A stretch of DNA of 64,000 bases from CAVQBP01 sp963740945 (GCA_963740945.1 CAVUGE010000015.1:9455-73454), one strand, 5' to 3'; positions 16,430 to 25,172 are shown, counted from the stretch's first letter. A program made the numbers and translations. The notes: generated from the letters alone by a model not told the origin.

Positions 16430-18223
16430 ATGAAAAAACTTACTATCGTTTTCGTACTCACCCTTTTCTTTTTTAACTCCATAATAATAGCTCAAGAGAA
16501 AAAGATTGTTGATCGGCTTAAAGGTTTCGATCAATATATGGGAAAAATACTTAGTGATTGGAATGCTCCCGGAATTGGTGTAGGCATAGTATATAAAGAC
16601 AAGCTTATATTTTCGAAAGGATACGGATACAGGGATTATGATAAAAAATTGCCTGTTACTGCAAACACACTTTTTCAGATAGCATCAAACACAAAATTAT
16701 TTACTGCAACAGCAATTGGTTTTCTTGTCGACGGGGGATTGATTGAATGGGACAAACCAGTAAGAAATTTTGTGCCATCAATAAAATTCTACAACGATGA
16801 ACTGAACAATACAGTTACTATCCGAGATATGCTTTCTCACAGAACCGGGATATCACGTCACGATTTGATCTGGTATAAATCAGATTTCACACGGAAGGAT
16901 TTATTCGAGAGACTAAAATACCTTGAGCCAAGTCAGCCGCTTCGCCAGGGATTTATCTATAATAATCTGATGTACATTGCTTCTGGTTATATTGTCGAGC
17001 TACTCACTAAAAAAACCTGGGAAGATTTTGTAAAAGAAAAAATATTTCAGCCGCTGGGAATGAACAGCACAGTTTTTTCAATTAAAGATATGCTGAAGCA
17101 AAACGATTATTTCGTCCCTTACAATGAAAAGCGTGATACCACAATTTTATATCAAATACCCTATTATGAAGATGTTGCGGCAGTTGGTCCTGCCGGTGCA
17201 ATAATTTCAAACATAAACGATTTATCAAAATGGCTAATTGCCCAAATGAACGACGGGAAATATAACGGAAAGCAGATAATTCCCGAAGATATAATTAAAG
17301 CAACACTTACTCCGGCAACCCCGATTGATAATAGTACAAACCTGGAGAAAGACTATCTTGAGCTACTTAGTCCGGTTTACGGAATGGCCAGAGAAACTGC
17401 TTCGTACAGAGGTCATCTTATTACTTTTCACGGCGGCGATCTAAATGGGATCCATTCGCAGATTTCTTTTATGCCTGCCGATAGCATTGGGGTGATCGTC
17501 TTTACAATCGGCGATCATACAGCTCCTTTATACAACACAGTTACATTTAATATTTATGAAAGGCTGCTTGGAATGGATGAAACTCCGTGGAGTCAAAGAA
17601 GATTGGCAGACCGCATCAAAGGAAAAGAAGCCGGTAAGGAGGGGCGATCAAAAGCCGGAATGGATAGAGTCCCTGACACAAAACCATCGCATCCGCAGGA
17701 AGATTACACAGGCCAATTTGAAAATGCAGCTTATGGAGTTATAAATATTTCAATGAAAGATGAGCAGCTTCAATTTGATTTCCATCATATTGTGCTTCCG
17801 CTTAGTCATTATCATTACGACCGCTTTGATACTCCCAACGATGAAATAGAAGGGAAATGGTCAGTCAACTATTTAACAAATCCACAAGGCGATATAGATA
17901 AAATAGTAATGTCTGTTGATGAGGGTGAAGTTACATTCACACGCAAAGCTGACGCTTCAATGAGCGATCCTGCAGTACTTGCAAAATATATGGGTGAGTA
18001 TGAATTGGCGGGGACAATAATAAAGGTTGTTCTTAAAGATGATAACAAATTAGTATTATCAATTCCTGGTCAGCCGAATTACGAATTGCTTCCTTATAAA
18101 AAGGATAAATTCAGATTCAAACAGTTCGCCGATATTCTAGTTACATTTATAAATGAAAATGAAAATATTAAAGCATTTGAATTAACAGATCCATCAGGAG
18201 TGTACCATTATACAAAGAAGTAA
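16430..18223 (+). CDS. Exported serine hydrolase, class C beta-lactamase/PBP-like family, with DUF3471-type end
   Basis: The ATG at 16430 is preferred over 16418 because GAGGTG precedes it and the signal peptide begins here (MKKLTIVFVLTLFFFNSIII, then AQ). 597 residues. The catalytic domain (~30-380) has the Ser-x-x-Lys motif in QIASNTKLFTA, a Tyr-Asn motif in FIYNNLMYIASGY and HGGDLNGIHS in place of KTG. The ~420-597 part (DYTGQFENAAYGVINISM) looks like the DUF3471 beta-barrel. Such enzymes are usually peptidases or esterases rather than antibiotic hydrolases. The gene has its own ribosome site and sits as one cassette. Confidence 0.8.
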   Translation: MKKLTIVFVLTLFFFNSIIIAQEKKIVDRLKGFDQYMGKILSDWNAPGIGVGIVYKDKLIFSKGYGYRDYDKKLPVTANTLFQIASNTKLFTATAIGFLVDGGLIEWDKPVRNFVPSIKFYNDELNNTVTIRDMLSHRTGISRHDLIWYKSDFTRKDLFERLKYLEPSQPLRQGFIYNNLMYIASGYIVELLTKKTWEDFVKEKIFQPLGMNSTVFSIKDMLKQNDYFVPYNEKRDTTILYQIPYYEDVAAVGPAGAIISNINDLSKWLIAQMNDGKYNGKQIIPEDIIKATLTPATPIDNSTNLEKDYLELLSPVYGMARETASYRGHLITFHGGDLNGIHSQISFMPADSIGVIVFTIGDHTAPLYNTVTFNIYERLLGMDETPWSQRRLADRIKGKEAGKEGRSKAGMDRVPDTKPSHPQEDYTGQFENAAYGVINISMKDEQLQFDFHHIVLPLSHYHYDRFDTPNDEIEGKWSVNYLTNPQGDIDKIVMSVDEGEVTFTRKADASMSDPAVLAKYMGEYELAGTIIKVVLKDDNKLVLSIPGQPNYELLPYKKDKFRFKQFADILVTFINENENIKAFELTDPSGVYHYTKK

Positions 18224-18255
18224 AATTTCTAAGAAGAATAAGTGTAAGAATTTGC

Positions 18256-18449
18256 GTATAACAAGTGGCTGCAAGGCGACAGCGATTTCGCTCTTGGCAT
18301 TTTGGGGGTTTTAGTGTTTGTCTTCCCGTGTTTAGTTTCTTGTTCAACGTTATTCAGTTATGAAAGATTATTTAATTATAAAATTTACTAATTAAAGCGG
18401 CATTGTTGTTATGGGCTGCGCCTTAGCCGCAACACCTAGGCGGTTAATT
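18256..18449 (+). repeat. attC-like site 9
   Basis: It starts with GTATAACAAGTGGCTGCAAG and ends with GGGCTGCGCCTTAGCCGCAA, then GGCGGTTAATT. The left GGCTGCAAGGCG pairs in part with the right CGCCTTAGCC. The interior (GGTTTTAGTGTTTGTC, CCGTGTTTAGTTTCTTGTTC) matches the site at 22270-22459, a third family of sites. The boxes are less canonical here. Confidence 0.4.
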
Positions 18450-18495
18450 CTGTGATATTTTCTGATCAATATTTATTAAATCTAGGAGATATTGA

Positions 18496-19952
18496 ATGAC
18501 AAAACTGAATAAGATATTTATCCTTGTGATTATTATTTTGTCATCTTACATATATAATTTTGCATGCACCGGATTTTCTATTAAAAGTAATAACCACACT
18601 GTAGTATGTTTTAATTACGATCTCCAATATGGGGACGGCTTTATTTTTGTAAACAAACGAAATATGGAACGGCAAAGGTTTTTATTGTATGCCGAGAAAC
18701 CTATTCATTGGGTTTCAAAATATGGAAGCATAACATTCAACGTTGCTGGAGTAAACTTACCACACGATGGAATGAATGAAGCGGGATTAGTTGTTTTATC
18801 AATGGGGCTTGATGATACTAAGTTTCCTAGCCCTGATAATCGACCGGCTATAGATGAAAATGGATGGATACAATATCAACTTGATAACTCAGCAAATATT
18901 GACCAAGTAATCAAGAATATGGAAAAAATTAGAATATCTAGTAGAAGTATTGGTGATAGTCATTTTTTAATTATAGACAGCACCGGAAATTCAATCGTCA
19001 TTGAATATGTAAATGGAGAAGAAAATATTTATTCCGACAAAAATTTGCCGTACCGGATTCTGGCAAATGATACATATTCAAATATGCTTGCTTATTTGAA
19101 TCAGCAGAAAGAATTCGGCGGAGTAAAAGAAAATAAATTTCGTGTTGGTAGTTCTTGCAGTAGATTTACCTACATTGCAAAGCGTTTGCGTGAATACAAT
19201 CCTTCGAGTGAATCCGAAATCGATTTTGCATTCGGTGTCTTAAATGATGTAAAACAGAGTAACACACAGTATCAAGTAATTTACGACATTGCTAACCGTA
19301 GTATTAATTATAAATCACATAACTCAAATGATGTAAAGAGAATCCGGTTCGATGAGATTAATTTTGATTGTGATATGCCAATTTTAATGACAGATATACA
19401 ATCATCATTTACGGGAGATATTAAAAATGACTTTTTAGAATATGATTTCCAGCGTTGTAAAGAAGAACTAATTGAATTCAACAAAAAGACTTTTGAATAT
19501 CTGCCTAATGAAGTGTTATTTGAAATTGCAGATTCACCAGCAAGGTCAAAATGCATTAATAACGGATTTAAAGCTTCGGATAAAAATAATATTAAAATGA
19601 GCGATCTAACAGCTTCTCTAAAGCAACCTAAAGAAGCGAATATAATTATTCCTTTAAATAGTGCTGATACAACTCTCAATTTTGAAATAGAATTGAATAG
19701 ATTAAGTAAAAATGACAATTATTTTATGTTGACGTGCCATATAACAGTAATCTTATTCCCGGTAATAATGTATTTATAACTCCAAATCCGGTTAGAATCG
19801 AGAAAGGCAGCAAATCAGCGAAAGTAAAAGTAATACTTCTTACTAATAGAATAAAAAAAGGATTTAACGGACAATTGATAGTTAAATTAATATCTGAAGA
19901 AGTAAAAATTAGTAATAAAAACCAATTTACTATTGGAATACGGAAAGAATAA
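18496..19952 (+). pseudogene. Choloylglycine-hydrolase/C59-type amidase, frameshifted near its end
   Basis: The ATG at 18496 follows CTAGGAGAT. The signal peptide (FILVIIILSSYIYNFA) ends before Cys, giving CTGFSIKSNNHTVVCFNYD: the exposed N-terminal Cys nucleophile and the R/N-D core of linear amide C-N hydrolases (Ntn fold). GMNEAGLVV and the region around ~165 also match the family. Near 19726, at TTATTTTATG, the frame must shift to continue with PYNSNLIPGNNVFITPNPV up to 19952. The catalytic domain is complete before the shift; only a C-terminal beta-sandwich-like part is out of frame. One base of sequencing error could explain it. Confidence 0.7.
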
Positions 19953-19989
19953 AAAGTTACTATAAAAAAATTATGAATGTTTAAACACC

Positions 19990-20049
19990 GCCTAACGCTT
20001 TATAAGGGATTCATGCCGAAGCCTGCCGAGGCATAATCCTGTGTTGGAC
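19990..20049 (+). repeat. attC-like site 10, minimal 60-nt form
   Basis: GCCTAAC (19990-19996) and GTTGGAC (20043-20049) flank a compact stem: AGGGATT-C-ATGCC on the left, GGCAT-AATCCT on the right, with an unpaired C in the left arm and a short loop. Length, boxes and one extrahelical base are those of classical attC sites, making this the most convincing site in the window. It adjoins IS copy 3. Confidence 0.65.
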
Positions 20050-20236
20050 TAAGCCGCAAGCGACTTACTCTATTACCTGTAATTTCAATAAAATTTATAT
20101 AGAAGTAATAAACCTGGATATGTCCGAAAGAGAGATATTGAAGGGGTTAAGTTTGATTTTTTTCAATAACCAGCTCAAAGGTAATTATAAATTCATTAGT
20201 ATTGAGATAATTTTCCATATTTAGGCTATTAAGATT

Positions 20237-20702
20237 TTAATTTATAGCTAAGTGTTCATCATTTATAAAAAAGGAAAAATTATTTAAAGGCGGAGACTTA
20301 TCGTAATAATTAAGACGCTGTAGTGTAAGTACTAAATTCATTTGATTCCCGCATACCGGACATAAAATTATTGAGGGCTTATTTATAAGAGCTGTTTTAT
20401 CATTACTTCCTTTACTGGTTACGCGAGTAGAATCAAATAGTTGCCTGACAATGCTAAGAAGATTCCGGTTTTTTGTGGCGAACAACCCGAAGTATCTAAC
20501 TTTAACAAATCCTTTAGGGAGGACATGCTGCAGAAAGCGCCTGATAAATTCTTCAGTAGTAAGTATTATAAATTTGTAAACCTTCGTTTTGGAGTCTTTG
20601 TATTTGAAGGTAACAAAACCTCCTTGATGTTTAATAATTCTGTTATTAGAAATAGCAACCCGGAAGACATACTGAGCCAGATATTTCATAGCATGGCAGC
20701 CA
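20237..20702 (-). pseudogene. C-terminal remnant of IS91 transposase (copy 3)
   Basis: About 154 residues matching the transposase C-terminus (YLAQYVFRVAISNN to NDEHLAIN) at high identity. The upstream coding region is interrupted at 20703 by the MITE-like element. It has the tyrosine motif but no HUH domain, so it is inactive. Confidence 0.8.
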
Positions 20703-20821
20703 GAGGGTGACCAAAAAGTAGAGATTGTCATGCTGAACTTAATTCAGCATCTGTTTTCAGAGCAAAATTACAAGGTTAGATTCCGGGTCAAGCCCGGAAT
20801 GACACTTTTTAGTCGGCCCCT
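20703..20821. repeat. MITE-like element, copy A
   Basis: 119 bp beginning GAGGGTGACCAAAAAGT and ending ACTTTTTAGTCGGCCCCT, imperfect terminal inverted repeats, with an internal hairpin (TGCTGAACTTAATTCAGCA) and CCGGGTCAAGCCCGG. The same element, 139 bp long, is at 32535-32673, and a related right end is at 26592-26609. Here it interrupts the transposase remnant, showing that it is an insertion. Confidence 0.65.
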
Positions 20822-20915
20822 AGAATTAACAACCCAGTTCTTAGCCCATGTCGAGAGAGATATTTGATTAAATTCACTTGAAATTTAATGTATATCTTCA
20901 TAATATACAGTCGTA

Positions 20916-21227
20916 ATGGAAAAAATATTTGAGAAATGCTCTGGATTTCAGTGGGATAAAGGTAATTCAGAGAAAAACTGGTTAAAACATAAGGTTTTAA
21001 AATCTGAATGTGAACAAGTATTTTTTAATAAACCTATAATTGTCCCGGATGCTAAGAAAATATCTGACAAAGAAAAAAGATGGTATGTCTTAGGTAGAAC
21101 AGATTTAGGAAGATTATTATTTATTGTTTTTTCAATTAGGAATAATTTGATTAGAGTTATATCAGCAAGAGACGTGAATAAAAAAGAAAGAGAAAAATAT
21201 AATGAAAGAATTAAAAAAGATACCTAA
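20916..21227 (+). CDS. brnT: BrnT-family toxin
   Basis: 103 residues. FQWDKGNSEKNWLKHKVLKS, VFFNKPIIVPDAKK, RWYVLGRTDLGRLLFIVFSI and IRVISARDVNKKEREKY follow the BrnT (DUF497) pattern, an RNase-fold toxin that inhibits translation. It overlaps the antitoxin gene by 26 bp, the usual toxin-first order of this family. It lies inside the broken IS copy 3 on the opposite strand to the IS genes. Confidence 0.85.
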   Translation: MEKIFEKCSGFQWDKGNSEKNWLKHKVLKSECEQVFFNKPIIVPDAKKISDKEKRWYVLGRTDLGRLLFIVFSIRNNLIRVISARDVNKKEREKYNERIKKDT

Positions 21228-21480
21228 ATTTAAGGATGAGGATGAGGAAAGAGAATTTTGGGCGAATTCTGATTCAACTAACTATATCGATTGGGATAAA
21301 TCTAAAAGAATTACATTTCCAAATTTAAAACCATCTACTAAAACTATATCTATTCGATTACCAGAAACTATGTTAGAAGAGATAAAATCTTTAGCAAATA
21401 AGCGTGATGTTCCGTATCAATCATTGATAAAGATTATATTAAAAGAAAGAATAGATATCGAATTCAGAACAAATTTATAA
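21202..21480 (+). CDS. CopG-type antitoxin partner of BrnT
   Basis: 92 residues. KIPKFKDEDEEREFWANSDS, the YIDWDKSKRITFPNLKPS linker and a ribbon-helix-helix end (TISIRLPETMLEEIKSLANK, PYQSLIKIILKERI) match the CopG_antitoxin family. It should bind BrnT with its N-terminus and its own operator as a dimer. The C-terminus is clearly related to the partial gene at 2-181. Confidence 0.85.
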   Translation: MKELKKIPKFKDEDEEREFWANSDSTNYIDWDKSKRITFPNLKPSTKTISIRLPETMLEEIKSLANKRDVPYQSLIKIILKERIDIEFRTNL

Positions 21481-21489
21481 TTAAAAAGG

Positions 21490-21711
21490 GCATATTCTTA
21501 AGTATTTTTCTCACTTCTTCCCTGCTAAGAACAACCGGTAGTTTAAAAACACGTTTGGGGCGGATGATGTTAAAGACATTAAATTCTTTGTTGAGTGTTT
21601 TTTCATAGAAGAATTTAATTGCACAAAGGGCAATAGTCATAGCAGCACGTGAGTAGTTCTTGTTATTCTTAAGGAAGAGGAAATATTGACGAATATCTTC
21701 GCCAGATAGAT
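21490..21711 (-). pseudogene. Fragment of the tyrosine recombinase N-terminal domain (copy 3)
   Basis: About 73 residues (SGEDIRQYFLFLKNNKNYSR to LSREEVRKIL) match residues ~42-115 of the intact recombinase. The natural N-terminus is replaced by attC-like sequence at 21712 and the catalytic domain is gone. Confidence 0.75.
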
Positions 21712-21897
21712 GATCCGCAAAGAGTATCTTGTTCAAAGTAGTCAAATTAATTAATAGTCTTGCAAACTGTGCTTGACATAAACGGAAATCCTGATTTTCA
21801 TCAGGACAGGATTAAGCACAGTTTGCTTAATCTATGGCAGAAGTAATAAACAAAAGTTTCTTGTTTTGGACTGCAACTTAATTGCGGTTCGTTAGGC
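21712..21897 (+). repeat. attC-like site 11 (long family), 5' truncated
   Basis: It ends with GGACTGCAACTTAATTGCGG and GTTAGGC at 21891-21897, 38 bp before the next start. The first ~55 bp of the family are missing, cut by the junction with IS copy 3. The internal hairpin AAATCCTGATTTTCATCAGG matches site 8. Confidence 0.5.
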
Positions 21898-21934
21898 TAC
21901 AAGGTAGAAGATATTAATGAATAAAGAAGGATTT

Positions 21935-22249
21935 ATGAAATTTATATTTTTAACAACATTATTATTCTTCACAATATTATTTGGCTGTAAATCATCCATA
22001 GTTGATGACCCTTCCTTATCCATAAGGTATGAAGTGCCAGAAACATCAATGGTAAAATTAACAATTGAAAATAGTTATAATACAACCATTTTAACTCCAG
22101 TTGATAAAGAGCAGAATGCTGGAACTTATTCAATTAATTTTGACGCATCCAACTTACGGGAGGGTGTTTACTTTTATACTGTTGAATTAAAAGGTGTAAA
22201 CAGTACATATTATTCAAAAACTACTAGGAATATATTATTGGTGAAGTAA
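21935..22249 (+). CDS. Mini-lipoprotein consisting mainly of a T9SS-type sorting-domain fold
   Basis: The ATG at 21935 follows GAAGGA; the in-frame ATG at 21917 has no ribosome site. 104 residues: lipobox (FLTTLLFFTILFGC), then about 80 residues that follow the sorting-domain layout (SIRYEVPETSMVKLTIENS, AGTYSINFDASNLREGVYFY, NILLVK) but without the usual NPFNPST opening. There is no passenger domain. It could be a decoy, a regulator of sorting or the trace of a larger gene; function unknown. Confidence 0.6.
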   Translation: MKFIFLTTLLFFTILFGCKSSIVDDPSLSIRYEVPETSMVKLTIENSYNTTILTPVDKEQNAGTYSINFDASNLREGVYFYTVELKGVNSTYYSKTTRNILLVK

Positions 22250-22269
22250 TGGTAAAAATAATTTTATTC

Positions 22270-22459
22270 TCAATAGTTCTACTATTGGCTTGATGTGCTT
22301 GGTTTGGCTTCCGGCAATTTGGGTGTTTTAATGTTTGTTGTTCCGTGTTTAGTTTTTTGTTCAACGTAGTAATGCTATGAATGATTTTTTTAATTATAAA
22401 AGTCATTAATAAATTCGGTTTTGTTGTTATGGGCTGCGCCTTAGCCGAAATCGTTATCT
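22270..22459 (+). repeat. attC-like site 12
   Basis: It shares with site 9 the blocks GGGTGTTTTAATGTTTGTTG, CCGTGTTTAGTTTTTTGTTC and GGGCTGCGCCTTAGCC, and ends with GTTATCT at 22453-22459. No clear 5' box is seen, so the left boundary is approximate. Confidence 0.35.
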
Positions 22460-22493
22460 GCTAAAAGTAATATAGTGAATTATTAATTAAATA

Positions 22494-22520
22494 TGTGTAT
22501 ATTTGCCACAATGATACACA
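22494..22520 (+). promoter_or_regulatory. Probable VapBC operator
   Basis: The inverted repeat TGTGTAT (22494-22500) and ATACACA (22514-22520), spaced by 13 bp, lies 19 bp before the antitoxin start. TATATTTG at 22498-22505 fits the Bacteroidota -7 consensus TAnnTTTG. Autorepression by the antitoxin complex is usual for such modules. Confidence 0.5.
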
Positions 22521-22538
22521 CGTAAATTGGAGATAGAA

Positions 22539-22733
22539 ATGAGAACTAATATTGTAATTGATGATAAACTTATGTCAGTAGCTCTTAAAACCTCCGGCTT
22601 AAAAACAAAGAAAGAAGTTGTTGAAGAAGGCCTAAGATTATTGGTAAAAGTAAAAAATCAAAGTAAGCTAACGAAATTAAGAGGGAAATTGAAATGGGAA
22701 GGTAATTTAGATGAAATGAGACAAGACAAATGA
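22539..22733 (+). CDS. vapB: VapB-type antitoxin
   Basis: 64 residues from the ATG at 22539 (GGAG just upstream; an in-frame TTG at 22527 overlaps that site). MRTNIVIDDKLMSVALKTSG, then TKKEVVEEGLRLLVK, is the DNA-binding part of VapB (VapB_antitoxin type), and the polar tail WEGNLDEMRQDK would occupy the toxin active site. It overlaps the toxin gene by 4 bp (ATGA). Confidence 0.85.
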   Translation: MRTNIVIDDKLMSVALKTSGLKTKKEVVEEGLRLLVKVKNQSKLTKLRGKLKWEGNLDEMRQDK

Positions 22734-23134
22734 TACTTGTCGATTCTTCAGTATTGATAGATTATTTTAACGGAACTGAAAACTGGCAAGTTGAAAAACT
22801 TGATGAAATATTAGGAAAAGAAATAGTAGTTATAGGTGATTATATATTAGTTGAAGTCTTACAAGGATTCAAAAATGATAAAGATTATGAAACTGCTAAA
22901 AACATACTTAGCTATTTCCCATGTTTCAATATTTGTGGAGAAGAAATAGCGATAAAAAGTTCGAATAATTATAGACAACTGAGAAAAAAGGGGATTACAA
23001 TTCGTAAAACCATAGATGTAATAATTGGTACATTTTGTGTAGAGAACGATCTTCAATTACTTCATAATGATAAAGAATTCTTTCCTTTAGAAAAATATTT
23101 GGGGTTAAAAACAGTAATATTAAAGAGCAGCTAA
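22730..23134 (+). CDS. vapC: VapC-type PIN-domain ribonuclease toxin
   Basis: 134 residues. MILVDSSVLIDYFNG carries the first acidic residue, LVEVLQGF the conserved Glu, and KTIDVIIGTFCVENDLQLLHNDKEF the later Asp residues of the PIN active site. It is expected to cleave tRNA or rRNA. It is translationally coupled to vapB and followed directly by an attC-like site, so the pair forms one two-gene cassette. Confidence 0.88.
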   Translation: MILVDSSVLIDYFNGTENWQVEKLDEILGKEIVVIGDYILVEVLQGFKNDKDYETAKNILSYFPCFNICGEEIAIKSSNNYRQLRKKGITIRKTIDVIIGTFCVENDLQLLHNDKEFFPLEKYLGLKTVILKSS

Positions 23135-23385
23135 CGCAATGCAATTTAAGTTGACAGCATTTTACGCATTCGGCTTTTTTGAGATTTTTGAAGTAGATGC
23201 TCCGCTTAAAGTATCTTGTTCAACGTAGTCAAATTAATTAATAGTTTTGCAAACTGTGCTTTATCGTAAACGGAAAGTTAAGCATCCCGACTTTGTCGAC
23301 GACTTTGTCGGGACATAATCTTTGGCATTTGTAAATAAAAGAAAGTTTCTTGTTATGGGCTGCGGCTTAATTGCGGTCGTTAGTG
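23129..23385 (+). repeat. attC-like site 13 (complete long-family site)
   Basis: AGCTAAC (23129-23135) overlaps the vapC stop and GTTAGTG ends at 23385, 20 bp before the next start. CTAACGCAATGCAATTTAAG on the left pairs with CTTAATTGCGGTCGTTAG on the right. It is the best-preserved example of the long family (257 nt), with an internal hairpin (CCCGACTTTGTCG repeated). Confidence 0.6.
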
Positions 23386-23404
23386 CCATCAAAAAGAGGA
23401 TAAA

Positions 23405-24046
23405 ATGAGATATAAATTATTCATTTGTATAATATTCGTTTTATTGTTTAATTCAACTGAAGATTTTTGCCAAGAGAAGTTATCTTATGGAATAAAGGGC
23501 GGGATAGGTTCATGGGAGATAACATCATTGCGTGGGGTTGCTGAGAATTCTTTTACGCTAGGTTTTATAGCAGGAATATTTTGTGAAAATCAATTGCCAA
23601 AGAATTTTTCATTCCTTAGTGAATTACTTTATCAAAATAGCATTACCGAAATTAAAGGTTCACTTTACAACGAATTAAATGTTCATCAAAGGCTAATAAC
23701 TCGCTATATACGTGTTCCGATATTATTAAAATACCAAACTAATTGGTTAAGGGATTTGTATTTTTTTTTAGGACCAAGTTTTGGGTATTTGATAAATGCA
23801 CAATACAAAAATTATACAGATTATCAATCCAGTAGTTTAGAAACTGTTACTGAAAACGTAGGGAGATTTAATACATCAGTTGAGGCTGGAATTGGGGAAA
23901 AAATAAGATTCTCCGGTCCATCTTTGCTATTTGAACTACGTGGACAATTAAGTCTAACAAAAATCCATCCTAAAGATTTTGATAAAGATTCTCCTATTGA
24001 ATGGAGGTATTTAGGTGTACTCTTTTTAATTGGTTATAATATTTAG
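23405..24046 (+). CDS. Outer-membrane beta-barrel protein (PorT-like family)
   Basis: 213 residues with signal peptide (YKLFICIIFVLLFNSTEDFC, then Q). KLSYGIKGGIGSWEI, then alternating strands such as FSFLSELLYQNSITEIKGS, YIRVPILLKYQ and LRDLYFFLGPSFGYLINAQY, are typical of the outer membrane beta-barrel family with about 8 strands. No enzymatic residues are visible. It is single cassette cargo with AGAGGAT before the ATG. Confidence 0.7.
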   Translation: MRYKLFICIIFVLLFNSTEDFCQEKLSYGIKGGIGSWEITSLRGVAENSFTLGFIAGIFCENQLPKNFSFLSELLYQNSITEIKGSLYNELNVHQRLITRYIRVPILLKYQTNWLRDLYFFLGPSFGYLINAQYKNYTDYQSSSLETVTENVGRFNTSVEAGIGEKIRFSGPSLLFELRGQLSLTKIHPKDFDKDSPIEWRYLGVLFLIGYNI

Positions 24047-24116
24047 TTATAACTTCTTTGATCGAAAAAATAAAAGAAATAAATATCTCGATTAGTAAAA
24101 GAAAAAAATAAAAGTC

Positions 24117-24171
24117 ACATAACGTTATAAGGAATTCATGCCGAAGCCTGCCGAGGAATAATCCTTTGGAC
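24117..24171 (+). repeat. attC-like site 14, short form
   Basis: ACATAAC and TTTGGAC flank GGAATTCATGCCGAAGCC and GCCGAGGAATAATCC, a mutated version of the 60-nt site at 19990. The stem is weakened (GGAAT for GGCAT). It lies 70 bp after the beta-barrel gene. The following 230 bp up to 24403 hold no other recognisable feature apart from AGGAGG before the next start. Confidence 0.45.
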
Positions 24172-24403
24172 TACAATTGGAGGAATAAGATCGATGGAAT
24201 ATAAAATTGGGTAGCAGTTATACTTTGGTGGCAATTTCTATTTTGACAGTTATTACTAATAATATCTGTCGTATTCAGCCTCTAATTTTGTCGTATTTAC
24301 ACCGTAATAATACGCTAATTGTTGGCGATATTTGTACAGTAACAAAACCAATTTTGAAGAAGCTTTTTAAAGAATAAATTATTATAGGAGGTTAAATAAA
24401 AAT

Positions 24404-24844
24404 ATGGCAATTATTAATCCACACATTAACTTTAACGGAAATGCCGAAGAAGCATTCAATTTTTACAAATCAGTATTTGGCGGAGAGTTCGCAAAAGTTA
24501 TTCGTTTCAAAGACATTGCAAGCCCCGAATTCCCTATAGAAAAAAAAGAAGAAAATAAAATCATGCATATTGCTTTGCCTATTGGTAAAAATAATATGTT
24601 GATGGCAAATGATGTTCCGGATAGCATGGGACGAACAAATGAAAATGAGAACAGAAGCAAAATTGCAATTATTGCAGAAAGTAAAGAAGAAGCAGACAAA
24701 CTATTTAATGGGCTTTCTGTAGGAGGACAAATAGAAGGAGCTATTGGTGATAGCCCTTGGGGAACATATTTTGGTTGTTTTAGAGACAAATACGGTATTG
24801 AATGGATGGTGGATTTTGATCCAAAATATAACGGGCAAAAATGA
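24404..24844 (+). CDS. VOC-family (PhnB-like) protein
   Basis: 146 residues. It opens with INPHINFNGNAEEAFNFYKS and VFGGEF, and ends with SPWGTYFGCFRDKYGIEWMV, the usual layout of the PhnB/3-demethylubiquinone methyltransferase-like branch of the vicinal oxygen chelate superfamily. The substrate is unknown. A strong ribosome site (AGGAGG) lies 10 bp upstream. The gene is followed 20 bp later by GCCTAAC. Confidence 0.8.
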   Translation: MAIINPHINFNGNAEEAFNFYKSVFGGEFAKVIRFKDIASPEFPIEKKEENKIMHIALPIGKNNMLMANDVPDSMGRTNENENRSKIAIIAESKEEADKLFNGLSVGGQIEGAIGDSPWGTYFGCFRDKYGIEWMVDFDPKYNGQK

Positions 24845-24863
24845 CTGATGAAAAACAACAAAC

Positions 24864-25110
24864 GCCTAACATAGGTTTGGCAAAAGCAGGGCTAACACAA
24901 GTAATTGAACATTTGTACTCCTATCAACATTTGAGCCTAATTTAAAGTAGGAAGTCAGCTTATAGTTTCTTGTTCAAATGAGTCGTTCTAATTAATAGTC
25001 TGGCCTCCGATGCGTCCAATGAAAGTTATGCACCTCCGGCTTAATCTTCGGCATTAGTAATAAATGTAACGTGCTTGTTTTAGGCTGCCGCTTAAATGCG
25101 GACCTTAGGT
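24864..25110 (+). repeat. attC-like site 15
   Basis: GCCTAAC (24864-24870) and CTTAGGT (25104-25110) flank 233 bp that share blocks with sites 6 and 8 (TAGTCTGGCCTCCG, CTTAATCTTCGGCATTAGTA, GGCTGCCGCTTAAATGCGG). The 3' box has C for the conserved G. Confidence 0.5.
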
Positions 25111-25172
25111 GGTTGAAACAGAAAAGTAAAAGCAGTAATTTCAAGCAAGATAATTTTAAGATAATACTAAAT

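Larger units (their letters stand above)
20042..21711 (-). mobile_element. Broken IS91-type unit (copy 3) containing a toxin-antitoxin insert
   Basis: The left end TGTTGGACTAAGCCGCAAGC (from 20042) is conserved. The transposase 3' part runs to ~20702, then a MITE-like insert (20703-20821), a short further transposase piece (to ~20874) and unrelated DNA with a BrnT/antitoxin pair (~20875-21490). A recombinase fragment resumes (21490-21711) and ends abruptly in an attC-like site. The right terminal repeat is missing. Confidence 0.7.

Noticed and set aside
25071..25172. Upstream extension of the aminopeptidase
   Set aside because: It lies inside the attC-like site and begins with a non-ATG codon; the ATG at 25173 starts the conserved protein.
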